NCBI GenBank assembly: GCA_040218415.1
Contig: JAVJRN010000072.1
Location: 74,964-138,963, forward strand
Reading direction: 5' to 3'
DNA: 64,000 bases
Origin: JAVJRN01 sp040218415
GTDB lineage: Bacteria; Bacteroidota; Bacteroidia; Cytophagales; Cyclobacteriaceae
The notes below the pieces were generated by a model. That model did not search any database and was not told where the DNA came from. It saw only the letters and a program-made list of their open reading frames with translations. The position numbers and the translations under genes are program-made. This document shows, one piece after another, positions 15,268-24,673 of this stretch. Position 1 is the first letter of the stretch. Each line of letters starts with the position of its first letter.

Positions 15268-16577
15268 TGGAAGGTATAATCATGACAGCTCAGCTATTGC
15301 TTGGGCTTTCAATTTTAGTGGGACTGCATGAATTTGGGCACTTAATTGCGGCCAAAGCATTCGGGATGAGAGTGGAGAAATACTCCATTGGTTTCCCTCC
15401 AAAAATATGGGGAAAGCAAATAGGGGAAACGGAGTATTCATTTGGAGCGATACCACTCGGAGGCTTTGTTAAAATTTCTGGTATGATTGACGAATCTATG
15501 GATACTGAAGCCATGTCAGCTGAGCCACAACCGTGGGAGTTTAGATCTAAACCTGCCTGGCAGAGACTGATTGTAATGATGGGCGGTATCATTGTCAATG
15601 TGATCACTGGGGTGATTATTTTCATTGCCATCACTTATAACCAAGGTGATCAATATTTATCAAAAGAAGAATTAAACAAATATGGTATCGTTGCTTCTCC
15701 TATTGCGGAGGAAATCGGACTCCAAAGTGGTGATAAAATATTTAGCATAAGCGGCAAAGAATATGATCGCTTTAGCGACTTAACCAGTCCAAATATTTTC
15801 TTGGATGAAAACGTATACTTTTCCTTGAAAAGAGGTCAGCAAACGGTACAAGTTACAATACCTAACGATTTTATCGATAAGATTGCTGATAATGCAGATC
15901 AGCCGTATATTTCTTTCAGATATCCGTTTAATGTTGGTCAGATAATGCCCGGAAGTCCTGCAGACAAAGCCGGACTGGAAGAAGGTGATCAAATTATCGG
16001 TATTGACGATGAGTCAGTAGATTATTTTGACCAGTTACAAAAAACGCTAAAAGCCAAGGCGGGAGATTCTATCTCATTGAAAATCGCACGGCAAGGAGAG
16101 GAAATTGAGTTAAAGGCGGAAATTGGCGAGGACGGATTGCTTGGATTTCAAGCGATCCCGGATATAGAGTTTTCATTCAGAGATTTATCTTTTGGAGAAG
16201 CTGCCGCCAAAGGAACAGAAGAAGCTTTTGGCGTTGTTTTCTCAAATATTAAGGCTTTCGGTAAAATGTTCAAAGGTGATGCTTCGGTGAGTAAGTCGCT
16301 TTCCGGGCCAATAGGTATCGCTAGAATTTTTGGTGGTACTTGGGACTGGGGAAAATTCTGGAGAATTACTGGGCTCTTATCTATGGTGTTAGCATTTATG
16401 AATTTCTTGCCTATTCCTGCTCTTGATGGCGGTCATGTGGTGTTCTTAACCTACGAGATCGTTTCGGGACGTAAACCAAGCGATAAGTTTTTGGAAAATG
16501 CACAGAAAGTAGGCATGCTTTTGCTGCTGGGTATCATGGCATTTGCTATTTTTAACGACATTATTAAATTCTTTTAA
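15264..16577 (+). CDS. rseP: Site-2 intramembrane zinc protease RseP
   Basis: 437 residues. The zinc site HEFGH is in the first helix (LVGLHEFGHLIAAKAFGM). The second metal and helix motif NFLPIPALDGGHVVF is near the C-terminus. At least one clear periplasmic PDZ domain lies between them (YPFNVGQIMPGSPADKAGLEEGDQIIGI), with a more diverged copy before it. It cleaves transmembrane anti-sigma factors or signal peptides inside the membrane. It overlaps dxr by 4 bases and is followed by a long perfect terminator. Confidence 0.96.
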   Translation: MMEGIIMTAQLLLGLSILVGLHEFGHLIAAKAFGMRVEKYSIGFPPKIWGKQIGETEYSFGAIPLGGFVKISGMIDESMDTEAMSAEPQPWEFRSKPAWQRLIVMMGGIIVNVITGVIIFIAITYNQGDQYLSKEELNKYGIVASPIAEEIGLQSGDKIFSISGKEYDRFSDLTSPNIFLDENVYFSLKRGQQTVQVTIPNDFIDKIADNADQPYISFRYPFNVGQIMPGSPADKAGLEEGDQIIGIDDESVDYFDQLQKTLKAKAGDSISLKIARQGEEIELKAEIGEDGLLGFQAIPDIEFSFRDLSFGEAAAKGTEEAFGVVFSNIKAFGKMFKGDASVSKSLSGPIGIARIFGGTWDWGKFWRITGLLSMVLAFMNFLPIPALDGGHVVFLTYEIVSGRKPSDKFLENAQKVGMLLLLGIMAFAIFNDIIKFF

Positions 16578-16590
16578 AAGGCAAATTGAA

Positions 16591-16634
16591 AAACTAAAAA
16601 AGCAGATTGAGACATCAATCTGCTTTTTTAGTTT
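16591..16634 (+). terminator. Long perfect hairpin terminator after rseP
   Basis: Two 20-base arms pair perfectly around a GACA loop. The stem core is AGCAGATTGA/TCAATCTGCT, flanked by A-rich and T-rich tracts on the two sides, so it can terminate in both directions. The converging OmpA-family gene ends at 16871. Confidence 0.92.
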
Positions 16635-16870
16635 AAGGCCACCCATAGCTTTAATCACCAGGTATTGAATGGATGAATAATCGAATCTTTTGATTCGAGC
16701 CGATAGTGAGAAATTAATGGTTTTGAGGATCCTTCTCCGGTGGTTCTAGCCAAGTTTTAGGCAGAGTAGTTGATGCTTTCAAAGCACTCGCAATCGTTAA
16801 GCGATCGCTCAAACGCAAGCTTTATTTTGTGATTTAAAATGCCGATTGGCAGATATTAGACATATCCAAA

Positions 16871-18856
16871 CTATTCGTTTTCCAATAGGATTGGTGCAGA
16901 TCCCGGACGATAAATTTGAAATTCCACTCTTCGATTTAGAGCTTTTGCTTCATCCGATATTTCATCTACGATTGGTTGTGTAGAACCATATCCTTCCCAT
17001 TCCACCCGATCAGCTTCTACTTTGGCAAAGTTGACCATGTAGTCTCGTATGTTTTTTGCTCTTTCCTTTGAAAGCCTTAAGTTGAATTCTGCTTGTCCGA
17101 AAGAGTCAGTATGACCAGAAATTTTCAATTTGAAATTTGGATTATCATAAAGGAAATTGACGATTTTGTTTAAATCTGCATACATCTCTTCTTTCAAGTT
17201 TGATTTCCCATTGTCAAATTCTATCGACTTAAACTTCACACGACTAGCTAGCGGCACGGTTACTTTATTTAGGGATCTGGAGCCGTCAAGAAAAAAGGCA
17301 TCTTCAATCCTAAAGAAATCATCACCCTGAATGATCAATAAATAATTTCTTTCGTCAATGAGATTAAATTCAAAGCTACCATCGTCTTTCAGGAATTTGG
17401 GCGCAACTTCAACACCATTATCCAAGTCTATGATCGAAACGATTCCTTTAAATGGTTTGCCAGTGAGGGAATCCCGAAGCGATCCAGTAATTTTCGTTGT
17501 GGCGAGAGGCTGGGCTTCCATGGGTAACGGAAAGGAGTAGAGGTCTTGTTTTTTCAAGTCCCTCGTTGCTGATCTTGCATAAAATAGCAGCTCTGAATTC
17601 GCATCAATAGTAAAATAAAACTCACTCCCCAGTCCGTTGACCAACGGGCCTATATTGTACGGTTCACTCCATTCTCCGTTCACAAGGTGACTTTTGTAAA
17701 TATCAAATTCACCAAAATTATACAATTGTCCATTCGAGCTAAAGTAAAGCACATCGTACATTGGATGATAAAAGGGACTCACGTCGTTATTTCTTGTATT
17801 GATAATTGGTCCTAGATTTTTCGCAGCTCCCCATTTGCCGTTTTTCAGCTTTACAGAATAGTAAATATCCGATAAGCCAAAACCGCCGAGTCTATCCGAG
17901 GCAAAGTACAAAGTGTCTTCGGAATGAGACAATGCTGGATGAGAATCCCAACTAAGACTGTTGACGCCCGAGCCGAGATTCTGAATTTCTCCCCAAGTAC
18001 TGTCGGCCAAAAGTTTTGCGGAAAAAATATCACAATCACCATAGCAGTTAGAACAATCGCATCTGGAAAAAAATATCGTTTTACCATCTTTTGTCAGCGT
18101 GGCAGATCCTTCGTTATATGGGCTATTAAGTTCTGTAAGCGCTTCGGCATAAGACCAAGTTCCATAGTAGTCTTTCTTGGAATAGAATAAATCTTCGTTA
18201 TCCGCTTTTTCGAAATCTTTGGTGATTTCATTTCTTTTCGTGGTGAAGAGTAGCACATTATTGGCAACATTGAGTGTTGGTGCATAATCTGCTTTGTCAG
18301 AGTTGATTTCCACGCCCATGTTTAATAAAACGCCACGCGGAGGACGTAGCGTATCGATCATATTTCGATATTCAACTAATTCGTAATAGTAATCTAAAGG
18401 CACGTAAAGCTCTGATTCTTGCGTGTTTAAAGAATCATAATATAACTCAATCTGGTTAATGTCTATACCTGTGTGATGATGTTTAAGAGCAAGTCTGTAG
18501 AGACTTCTGGCTTCTTCGGGTTCGCCGAATAGTTCTGTAAGTTTGGCTAGTCTCCAGATGAGGCGCGTATCTTTATAAAAATTTCTTATGCCAAAACGGC
18601 TCACATACTTCTTCATCTCAATGTAAGCCTTCTTCCACTGCTTGCTAGCCTCCAAGCTGTTAATTTTAATCAATGCATTCCGATCAAAATAGTCATTGAC
18701 TTTGTTCATATTTGGGAATTCCCAAAGCGTCATTTCAATGTTATCGGGAAGGGAATCCAGATTAAATTGTTTGGTGCTACGGTTTTGCGAGTATATCTTA
18801 AATGATAAACTTAAGCAGAGTGTGAATAATATAAATTGTCGTTCAAACCGAATCAT
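16871..18856 (-). CDS. OmpA-family outer-membrane protein with PD40 propeller
   Basis: 661 residues with a signal peptide ending KIYSQ. Residues about 50-170 are helical TPR-like repeats (EASKQWKKAYIEMKKYVSR). They are followed by WD40-like/PD40 repeats typical of this family (GSATLTKDGKTIFFSRCD, DSHPALSHSEDTLYFASDRLGGFG, NDVSPFYHPMYDVLYFSSNG). A carboxypeptidase-regulatory-like domain follows (ITGSLRDSLTGKPFKGIVSI). The C-terminus is an OmpA peptidoglycan-binding domain (LKISGHTDSFGQAEFNLRLSKERA). The architecture fits an envelope protein bridging outer membrane and peptidoglycan, widespread in Bacteroidota and sometimes linked to T9SS or gliding. The exact role is unknown. Confidence 0.9.
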   Translation of the reverse strand: MIRFERQFILFTLCLSLSFKIYSQNRSTKQFNLDSLPDNIEMTLWEFPNMNKVNDYFDRNALIKINSLEASKQWKKAYIEMKKYVSRFGIRNFYKDTRLIWRLAKLTELFGEPEEARSLYRLALKHHHTGIDINQIELYYDSLNTQESELYVPLDYYYELVEYRNMIDTLRPPRGVLLNMGVEINSDKADYAPTLNVANNVLLFTTKRNEITKDFEKADNEDLFYSKKDYYGTWSYAEALTELNSPYNEGSATLTKDGKTIFFSRCDCSNCYGDCDIFSAKLLADSTWGEIQNLGSGVNSLSWDSHPALSHSEDTLYFASDRLGGFGLSDIYYSVKLKNGKWGAAKNLGPIINTRNNDVSPFYHPMYDVLYFSSNGQLYNFGEFDIYKSHLVNGEWSEPYNIGPLVNGLGSEFYFTIDANSELLFYARSATRDLKKQDLYSFPLPMEAQPLATTKITGSLRDSLTGKPFKGIVSIIDLDNGVEVAPKFLKDDGSFEFNLIDERNYLLIIQGDDFFRIEDAFFLDGSRSLNKVTVPLASRVKFKSIEFDNGKSNLKEEMYADLNKIVNFLYDNPNFKLKISGHTDSFGQAEFNLRLSKERAKNIRDYMVNFAKVEADRVEWEGYGSTQPIVDEISDEAKALNRRVEFQIYRPGSAPILLENE

Positions 18857-18929
18857 AGAATGCTTTTGGCGGTGGTGTTAGAAGCTTCAGCGCTTAAAGA
18901 TAATGGGTTTTGTAGTTCTTCATATTAAT

Positions 18930-18947
18930 TTGGCATAGCTATTGAAC
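18930..18947 (+). promoter_or_regulatory. Weak sigma-54-like promoter upstream of lon
   Basis: TTGGCATAGCTATTGAAC resembles a -24/-12 promoter: TGGCA is intact and the GG-N10 spacing is right, but the -12 GC is GA. It shares TTGGCATA with the better candidate at 26667. Low confidence because of the -12 mismatch. Confidence 0.25.
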
Positions 18948-18980
18948 ATTAGCAAAGAATAAAGTTATTTTGAATTTAAA

Positions 18981-18993
18981 GGCAGTTACTGCC
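18981..18993 (+). promoter_or_regulatory. Small perfect inverted repeat in front of lon
   Basis: GGCAG-TTA-CTGCC lies 12 bases before the preferred ATG of lon. If that ATG is used, the palindrome sits in the 5' leader and could act as an operator or translational hairpin. Confidence 0.35.
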
Positions 18994-19005
18994 AGATTGA
19001 CATAT

Positions 19006-21465
19006 ATGTTTAAAAACGGATCTTTGGATTACCTCTTGGCTGGTGAAGAATCAGGAGAAATGATTCAAATTGTAACAGAAGCAGAAGGAAAAGAACTTGA
19101 TCCTGAGAACCTTCCTGATCAACTGCCAATTCTTCCAATAAAAAATGCAGTATTATTTCCAGGGGTGGTCATGCCCATCACTGTCAGTAGAACCAAATCA
19201 GTAAAATTGGTTAAAAAGGCATACAAAGGAGATAGGACGATAGGCGTAGTGGCTCAGAATAAAAAAGCGGATGAGCCAGGTTTTAATGATCTTTTTAAGG
19301 TTGGCACAATAGCTAAAATCCTTAAAATGCTCGTGCTACCGGATGGAAATACGACCATAATTATTCAAGGGCAATTGCGATTTGAAATAGAAAATATGGT
19401 CAGTGAAGATCCATATATTCTGTCCACTTATAAGGTATTGCAGGATGAGGAAGATTTGAGTGAAGACGACATTATTGTTATACAACAATCGCTCAAAGAG
19501 GCCGCCAACAAAGTATTAAAGTTAAATCCAGAGATTCCTAAAGAGGCGCAAGATGCCTTGAGTAAGATCGATAGTTATACTTTTCTTACGCATTTTTTGT
19601 CTTCCAATGTCAACGCTGAAGTAAAAGACAAGCAACGTTTATTAGAGACAAATAACACCAAAGAACGAGCTGAAAAACTACTACAGCTGATGCTCAAGGA
19701 CATTCAAGTTCTTCAGTTGAAAAATGAAATTGCCAGTAAGGTGCATTCTGATATAGATCAGCAGCAGCGAGATTATTATTTGCGACAGCAGATGAAAGTT
19801 TTGCAGGATGAACTTGGACAAGATGGCCCAGATCAGGAGATAAATGCTCTTAGAAAAAAAGCAAAAGACAAGCAGTGGCCTGAGGAAATAAAAAAACATT
19901 TTCTTAAGGAGCTGGATAAAATAGGCCGAATGAATCCGGCTGCTGCTGAATATCCAGTAGCCATGAGTTATGCCGAACTCTTGGTAGACCTGCCTTGGAA
20001 TGAGGTAACGCAAGATAACTTTGACCTTAACCACGCCAGAAAAGTCTTAGATAAAGATCATTTTGGACTGGAGAAGGTGAAAGAAAGGATACTTGAATAC
20101 TTGGCAGTAAGAAAATTAAAAAACGATCTGAAAGGACCTATTCTTTGTTTGTATGGCCCTCCAGGAGTTGGTAAAACATCTTTAGGTCGATCTATCGCCA
20201 ATGCTTTAAATAGAAAATACGTGCGTATGTCTTTAGGTGGCGTGCACGACGAGGCGGAGATTAGAGGTCATAGAAAGACCTATATAGGCGCTATGCCCGG
20301 GAAGGTGATTCAAAATATCAATAAAGCGGGAACTTCAAACCCTGTTTTTATCCTAGATGAGATCGATAAAGTCAGTTCTAATTTCCGTGGAGATCCATCT
20401 TCAGCACTTTTGGAAGTGCTTGATCCTGAGCAAAATAGTACGTTTAAGGATAACTATCTCGAAGTGGATTATGATTTATCCAATGTGTTATTCATTGCCA
20501 CAGCTAATTCTTTAGATACGATTCAGCCGCCGTTGAGAGATCGTATGGAGATTATAGATATTACTGGCTACACACTGGAAGAAAAAGTAGAAATAGCCAA
20601 GAAGCATTTGGTGCCGAAGCAAAAAAGAGAGCACGGGGTAAAATCTACTCAAATCACTTTTGATAAACCATCCTTAGAAAAGCTGATCAACGATTACACG
20701 AGAGAATCTGGTGTCAGGAATCTTGAAAGGAAAATTGCTTCAGTTGTAAGAAATGCCGCGAAATCCATAGCGATGGAGGAGGAATATGAAAGCAAAATCA
20801 CGAAAGAGCAAGTTCGAAAAATTTTGGGGCCAGAGGATTTTGATAAAGAGTTTTACGAAGATAACAAGCTGCCGGGAGTTGCTACAGGTTTAGCTTGGAC
20901 ACCAGTTGGCGGAGATATCCTTTACATTGAAGCGAGTCTGAGCCGAGGTAAAGGTAAATTGACTTTGTCAGGGCAACTGGGCGATGTGATGAAAGAATCA
21001 GCCATGACTGCACTTTCTTACCTAAAGTCTAATGCCGAAAGTTTAAATATTGATTATCGAATATTTGAATTTTATGATTTGCATGTACATGTGCCTGCCG
21101 GAGCAATTCCGAAAGATGGGCCATCTGCTGGAATTACCATGCTCACAGCACTATCGTCCGTATACACCCAGCGCTTAATTAAACAAAAACTTGCTATGAC
21201 TGGGGAAATTACCCTGAGAGGAAAGGTATTGCCGGTAGGAGGAATCAAGGAGAAAATTCTTGCAGCAAAGCGAGCTGGAATCAAAGACATAATCATGTGT
21301 CATAAAAATCAGAAGGATCTTGAGGAAATAAATGAAAAATATATCAAGGACCTTAAAATACATTTTGTGAAAAGCGTACAAGATGTGCTTGATATCGCGT
21401 TGTTAGATAAAATGGCAGTCAATCCGATGAAATTTATTCTTCCCGAAGCATCTCTCAAATCTTGA
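19006..21465 (+). CDS. lon: ATP-dependent endopeptidase Lon
   Basis: 819 residues from the ATG at 19006. A TTG at 18970 would add 12 residues of no family resemblance. The N-terminal substrate-binding domain starts at LPILPIKNAVLFPGVVMPITV. The AAA+ domain has Walker A GPPGVGKTS and Walker B PVFILDEIDKV. The protease domain has the Ser/Lys dyad in KDGPSAGITM and the conserved GEITLRGKVLPVGGIKEKILAAKRAG segment. Lon degrades misfolded and regulatory proteins in the cytoplasm. Its stop codon overlaps the start of porQ by 4 bases, so a T9SS gene is coupled to a quality-control protease here. Confidence 0.97.
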   Translation: MFKNGSLDYLLAGEESGEMIQIVTEAEGKELDPENLPDQLPILPIKNAVLFPGVVMPITVSRTKSVKLVKKAYKGDRTIGVVAQNKKADEPGFNDLFKVGTIAKILKMLVLPDGNTTIIIQGQLRFEIENMVSEDPYILSTYKVLQDEEDLSEDDIIVIQQSLKEAANKVLKLNPEIPKEAQDALSKIDSYTFLTHFLSSNVNAEVKDKQRLLETNNTKERAEKLLQLMLKDIQVLQLKNEIASKVHSDIDQQQRDYYLRQQMKVLQDELGQDGPDQEINALRKKAKDKQWPEEIKKHFLKELDKIGRMNPAAAEYPVAMSYAELLVDLPWNEVTQDNFDLNHARKVLDKDHFGLEKVKERILEYLAVRKLKNDLKGPILCLYGPPGVGKTSLGRSIANALNRKYVRMSLGGVHDEAEIRGHRKTYIGAMPGKVIQNINKAGTSNPVFILDEIDKVSSNFRGDPSSALLEVLDPEQNSTFKDNYLEVDYDLSNVLFIATANSLDTIQPPLRDRMEIIDITGYTLEEKVEIAKKHLVPKQKREHGVKSTQITFDKPSLEKLINDYTRESGVRNLERKIASVVRNAAKSIAMEEEYESKITKEQVRKILGPEDFDKEFYEDNKLPGVATGLAWTPVGGDILYIEASLSRGKGKLTLSGQLGDVMKESAMTALSYLKSNAESLNIDYRIFEFYDLHVHVPAGAIPKDGPSAGITMLTALSSVYTQRLIKQKLAMTGEITLRGKVLPVGGIKEKILAAKRAGIKDIIMCHKNQKDLEEINEKYIKDLKIHFVKSVQDVLDIALLDKMAVNPMKFILPEASLKS

Positions 21466-22454
21466 GGCTAAGTTTAGTCATATTAATATTATGTTCATTT
21501 ACTGCGAAGGCACAGCTTTCGCAGTATCAGTTTTCCAGCGCGGCTGACAATGCTAGAAATGCAGCTTTGGGAGGCGAAGTGATTTCTATCAATGATGGAG
21601 ATGGCGCATTAATGATGCAAAATCCTGCATTGATCGATTCTGTGCAAAACTCAACGATCACCCTTACTTTCAGCCCGTATTTTGCGGACATCAATGCTTT
21701 TTCTGGCACCTATAAGTTTGATACAAAAAAGGTAAAGAATTTATCATTTGGCATTCGGTATTTTGATTTTGGTAATTTCGAACGTCGAGAGCCCAATGGA
21801 GATCTGGTGGGTTCATTTGACGCTAAAGATTATCAAATAGTTATTGGTAAAAGCCACCGACTTTCCTCTTTCACATTTGGTTTAAATGCCAAGTTTAATG
21901 GCTCGGCAATCGATAATTATCAAAGCACCGCTTTGCTTTTTGATATAGGTGGCATCTATCAGCATCCAGAAAAGGAGCTGACATTTGCTCTTTTATTCAA
22001 AGATTTTGGATTTATACTGAATGATTTTTTCAGTTTAGCTCAAAGTAAAGTTCCATTTGACGTGCAGCTTGGAACCACTTTCAAACCTCAATATATGCCT
22101 TTTCGATTTTCTATCACTGCTTACAATCTGGCTAGCCGCGATCTGGTCTTTCTGGAGGACGAGGACTCTGCCAAGCGGATCGACGATAGAATCAATGATA
22201 TTTTCAGGCATATAAGCATTGGTGCGGAATTATTATTGAGTCAAAACGTTCAGTTTTTAATCGGGTATAACCATTTGAGAAGAGAGGAGTTAAGTATCCT
22301 TGATGATGCTGGTGGAGCGGGAATGTCATTTGGATTGAAAATAGGCGTAAAAAGGTTCCAGTTTCGATATGCCTATTCCCGATATCATTTTGGTGGAGGC
22401 TCCAACTTTTTCACCTTACAATCAAACATTCGCTCCTTTAAAAAGTCAAGTTAA
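21462..22454 (+). CDS. porQ: Type IX secretion system protein PorQ
   Basis: 330 residues with a signal peptide ending FTAKAQ. The mature start QYQFSSAADNARNAALGGEVISI and the barrel-type strands through to the terminal aromatic-rich QFRYAYSRYHFGGGSNFFTLQ are typical of PorQ, a small outer-membrane barrel of the T9SS attachment complex. Start is TTG at 21462, overlapping the lon stop by 4 bases. hslU follows after 45 bp. Within this window its likely client is the GH32 enzyme at 57756 that carries a T9SS sorting tail. Confidence 0.88.
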   Translation: MRLSLVILILCSFTAKAQLSQYQFSSAADNARNAALGGEVISINDGDGALMMQNPALIDSVQNSTITLTFSPYFADINAFSGTYKFDTKKVKNLSFGIRYFDFGNFERREPNGDLVGSFDAKDYQIVIGKSHRLSSFTFGLNAKFNGSAIDNYQSTALLFDIGGIYQHPEKELTFALLFKDFGFILNDFFSLAQSKVPFDVQLGTTFKPQYMPFRFSITAYNLASRDLVFLEDEDSAKRIDDRINDIFRHISIGAELLLSQNVQFLIGYNHLRREELSILDDAGGAGMSFGLKIGVKRFQFRYAYSRYHFGGGSNFFTLQSNIRSFKKSS

Positions 22455-22499
22455 CAGTGCTTTCATGATAACAACCTCATGAAAAACAAATTATAAAAC

Positions 22500-23876
22500 A
22501 TGAAAAAAGATCTTACACCAAAAGAAATAGTCGCTGAGCTAGATAAATATATCATTGGTCAAAAGGACGCAAAGAAAAATGTGGCTATCGCACTCCGCAA
22601 TAGATGGAGAAGAATGAACGTGAAGACTGAAATTCAAGGAGATATTGTGCCTAATAATATCCTTATGATTGGTGCCACAGGAGTTGGTAAAACAGAAATT
22701 GCTCGTCGATTAGCAAAAATATCCGATGCTCCCTTTACCAAAGTAGAGGCGAGTAAATTCACTGAGGTAGGCTATGTAGGGCGAGATGTTGAGTCCATGG
22801 TCAGGGATCTCGTGGAGCAGGCCGTAAATATTGTAAAAGTATCCAAGAAAGAAGCCGTCATGGAGAAAGCGGCAGACATTGTGGATGAGTTGATTCTTGA
22901 TATTTTGATTCCACCTGTTAAAGGATCTCCAACCCCGTTTGCCTCCGGAGTTGGTAAAGATGAGCCTGAAGATGAGCGTGAATTGAACGAAAAAACACGC
23001 GAACGATTCAGAGAGAAAATCAAAAATGGGGAGATGGATGATCGCAAGATCGAAATCAATATCAGCCAAACGGCTAATCCTGGCGTGGGAATGATTGGGG
23101 GAGGAATGGATGAATCCTCAATGATTAACATTCAGGAAATGCTTGGCAATATGATGCCAAAAAAATCGAAAAAGAGAAAAGTAGCTATTAAAGACGCACG
23201 TAAAATTTTGCTAGAGGAAGAGGTAGCGAAGTTGATCGATATGGATGATGTGAAGGAAGAAGCTTTGAGAAAAGCGGAAAATACGGGCATTATTTTTATT
23301 GATGAGATTGATAAAATAGCCGTTAGTGGATCATCTAAAGGAGGACCCGATGTGAGCAGAGAGGGTGTGCAACGAGATTTGTTGCCCATCGTAGAAGGAA
23401 GTGCTGTAAACACCAAATATGGTATTGTTCATACCGATCACATTCTATTTATTGCCGCAGGAGCCTTTCACGTGAGTAAACCTTCTGATTTAATTCCTGA
23501 ATTGCAGGGTAGATTTCCGATCAGAGTGGAATTGAACAGCTTGACAAAAGAAGATTTTATAAGAATCTTGCAAGAGCCAAAAAACGCCTTGACCAAACAG
23601 TACATCGCACTGGTAGAGGCAGAAGATGTTAGCCTGAGCTTTACGGAAGAGGCGCTTGAAGAATTGGCAGAAATAGCCTTTCAAATCAATGAAGAGGTCG
23701 AAAATATAGGTGCGAGACGCTTACATACGGTGATGAGCAAGCTGCTCAACGATGTGTTATTCGACATCCCAGATACCATCGGACCAAATGCTAAAATTTT
23801 GGTTGATAAAGCGATGGTTAAAGACACACTTGATGGACTTGTAAAGAACAAAGACCTCAGTCAATATATCTTATAA
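22500..23876 (+). CDS. hslU: HslU, ATPase subunit of the HslUV protease
   Basis: 458 residues. The start LTPKEIVAELDKYIIGQKDAKKNVAIALRNRWRR is the HslU signature, then Walker A GATGVGKTE, the I domain around residues 110-250 including an acidic/glycine-methionine-rich stretch, Walker B IIFIDEIDKIA, and the sensor/C-terminal part ENIGARRLHTVMSKLL with the tail DLSQYIL that docks into HslV. It unfolds substrates for the HslV peptidase. No hslV is adjacent, unlike the usual hslVU order, so the peptidase must be encoded elsewhere or be absent. Confidence 0.97.
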   Translation: MKKDLTPKEIVAELDKYIIGQKDAKKNVAIALRNRWRRMNVKTEIQGDIVPNNILMIGATGVGKTEIARRLAKISDAPFTKVEASKFTEVGYVGRDVESMVRDLVEQAVNIVKVSKKEAVMEKAADIVDELILDILIPPVKGSPTPFASGVGKDEPEDERELNEKTRERFREKIKNGEMDDRKIEINISQTANPGVGMIGGGMDESSMINIQEMLGNMMPKKSKKRKVAIKDARKILLEEEVAKLIDMDDVKEEALRKAENTGIIFIDEIDKIAVSGSSKGGPDVSREGVQRDLLPIVEGSAVNTKYGIVHTDHILFIAAGAFHVSKPSDLIPELQGRFPIRVELNSLTKEDFIRILQEPKNALTKQYIALVEAEDVSLSFTEEALEELAEIAFQINEEVENIGARRLHTVMSKLLNDVLFDIPDTIGPNAKILVDKAMVKDTLDGLVKNKDLSQYIL

Positions 23877-23886
23877 TTACCGATGA

Positions 23887-24669
23887 TCAAGCCAATGTAT
23901 TCCTGTTAGCAGGTACTTTGGCTTGGTCAAATGCTTCTTCATATTCTTCCCGAAGTGTACCGAATAGCCTATCCCAGATCAAAGTATATAAGCCATAGTT
24001 TCCATTAAACTTGTGATGGTGTAGGTTATGTGCCACGGAGGTATTTACCCATTTGCCAATCATTGTTTTATGAAATCCTTTTGGGTAAAGTTCAAACCCT
24101 AAATGACCGTACACATTGTATGCAATTTGAAATACAAAGAATATAATTATAACAACCTTGTGAGCAGGGATTGTAAAAGCGATGAGCGTCAAGATAAGGC
24201 CTTCCAGAATGGCCTCTAAAGGATGAAAAGCATAAGCTGTCCAAGGTGAGGGATTGGTGGACTGGTGATGTACTCTGTGGAATTTTTTGTAGAATTTAGG
24301 AATATGCATAAACCTATGAATGCCATAAAAGTACAGGTCGTGCAAGAAAAACATGAGAACCAGCGAAGCGAGATGATAACTCCATGATTTTGCATCTAGA
24401 TCTTTTAACAATAGAGAATAAGGAGCAAGAATTGTAAATGTCATCACTGCAATGACACTAAATATAAAAATAGTCAGCAGGGAGTAACCAAAATCCCGTG
24501 TATAGTCCTCATTTCTTGGGAATTTCGATTGTATCTTATTTAAAAACGGTTTCTTTCTGAAGATTACGTAAAATATGAGGAAGAAAATACTTGCAAATAG
24601 GAGGTACCTTAAGCCGATATTTAAATATGCGTAGGGGATTCTTTCTAACGCTTTTTGTAAGGCTTCCAT
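23887..24669 (-). CDS. Sterol desaturase / fatty acid hydroxylase family membrane protein
   Basis: 260 residues with several transmembrane helices. The di-iron histidine boxes of the superfamily are all present: HDLYFYGIHRFMH, HRVHHQSTNPSP and HNLHHHKFN. Members oxidise lipids (C-4/C-5 sterol positions, fatty acids, carotenoids) in the membrane using oxygen. Substrate cannot be told from sequence. It follows the sixA gene by 4 bases, so the two are probably cotranscribed. Confidence 0.9.
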   Translation of the reverse strand: MEALQKALERIPYAYLNIGLRYLLFASIFFLIFYVIFRKKPFLNKIQSKFPRNEDYTRDFGYSLLTIFIFSVIAVMTFTILAPYSLLLKDLDAKSWSYHLASLVLMFFLHDLYFYGIHRFMHIPKFYKKFHRVHHQSTNPSPWTAYAFHPLEAILEGLILTLIAFTIPAHKVVIIIFFVFQIAYNVYGHLGFELYPKGFHKTMIGKWVNTSVAHNLHHHKFNGNYGLYTLIWDRLFGTLREEYEEAFDQAKVPANRNTLA

Positions 24670-24673
24670 CTTA

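Noticed and set aside
16681..16698. Hairpin TCGAATC-TTTT-GATTCGA and nearby AGCGATCGCT palindrome
   Set aside because: Single small palindromes in an intergenic region with no gene start nearby; no reason to assign a role.
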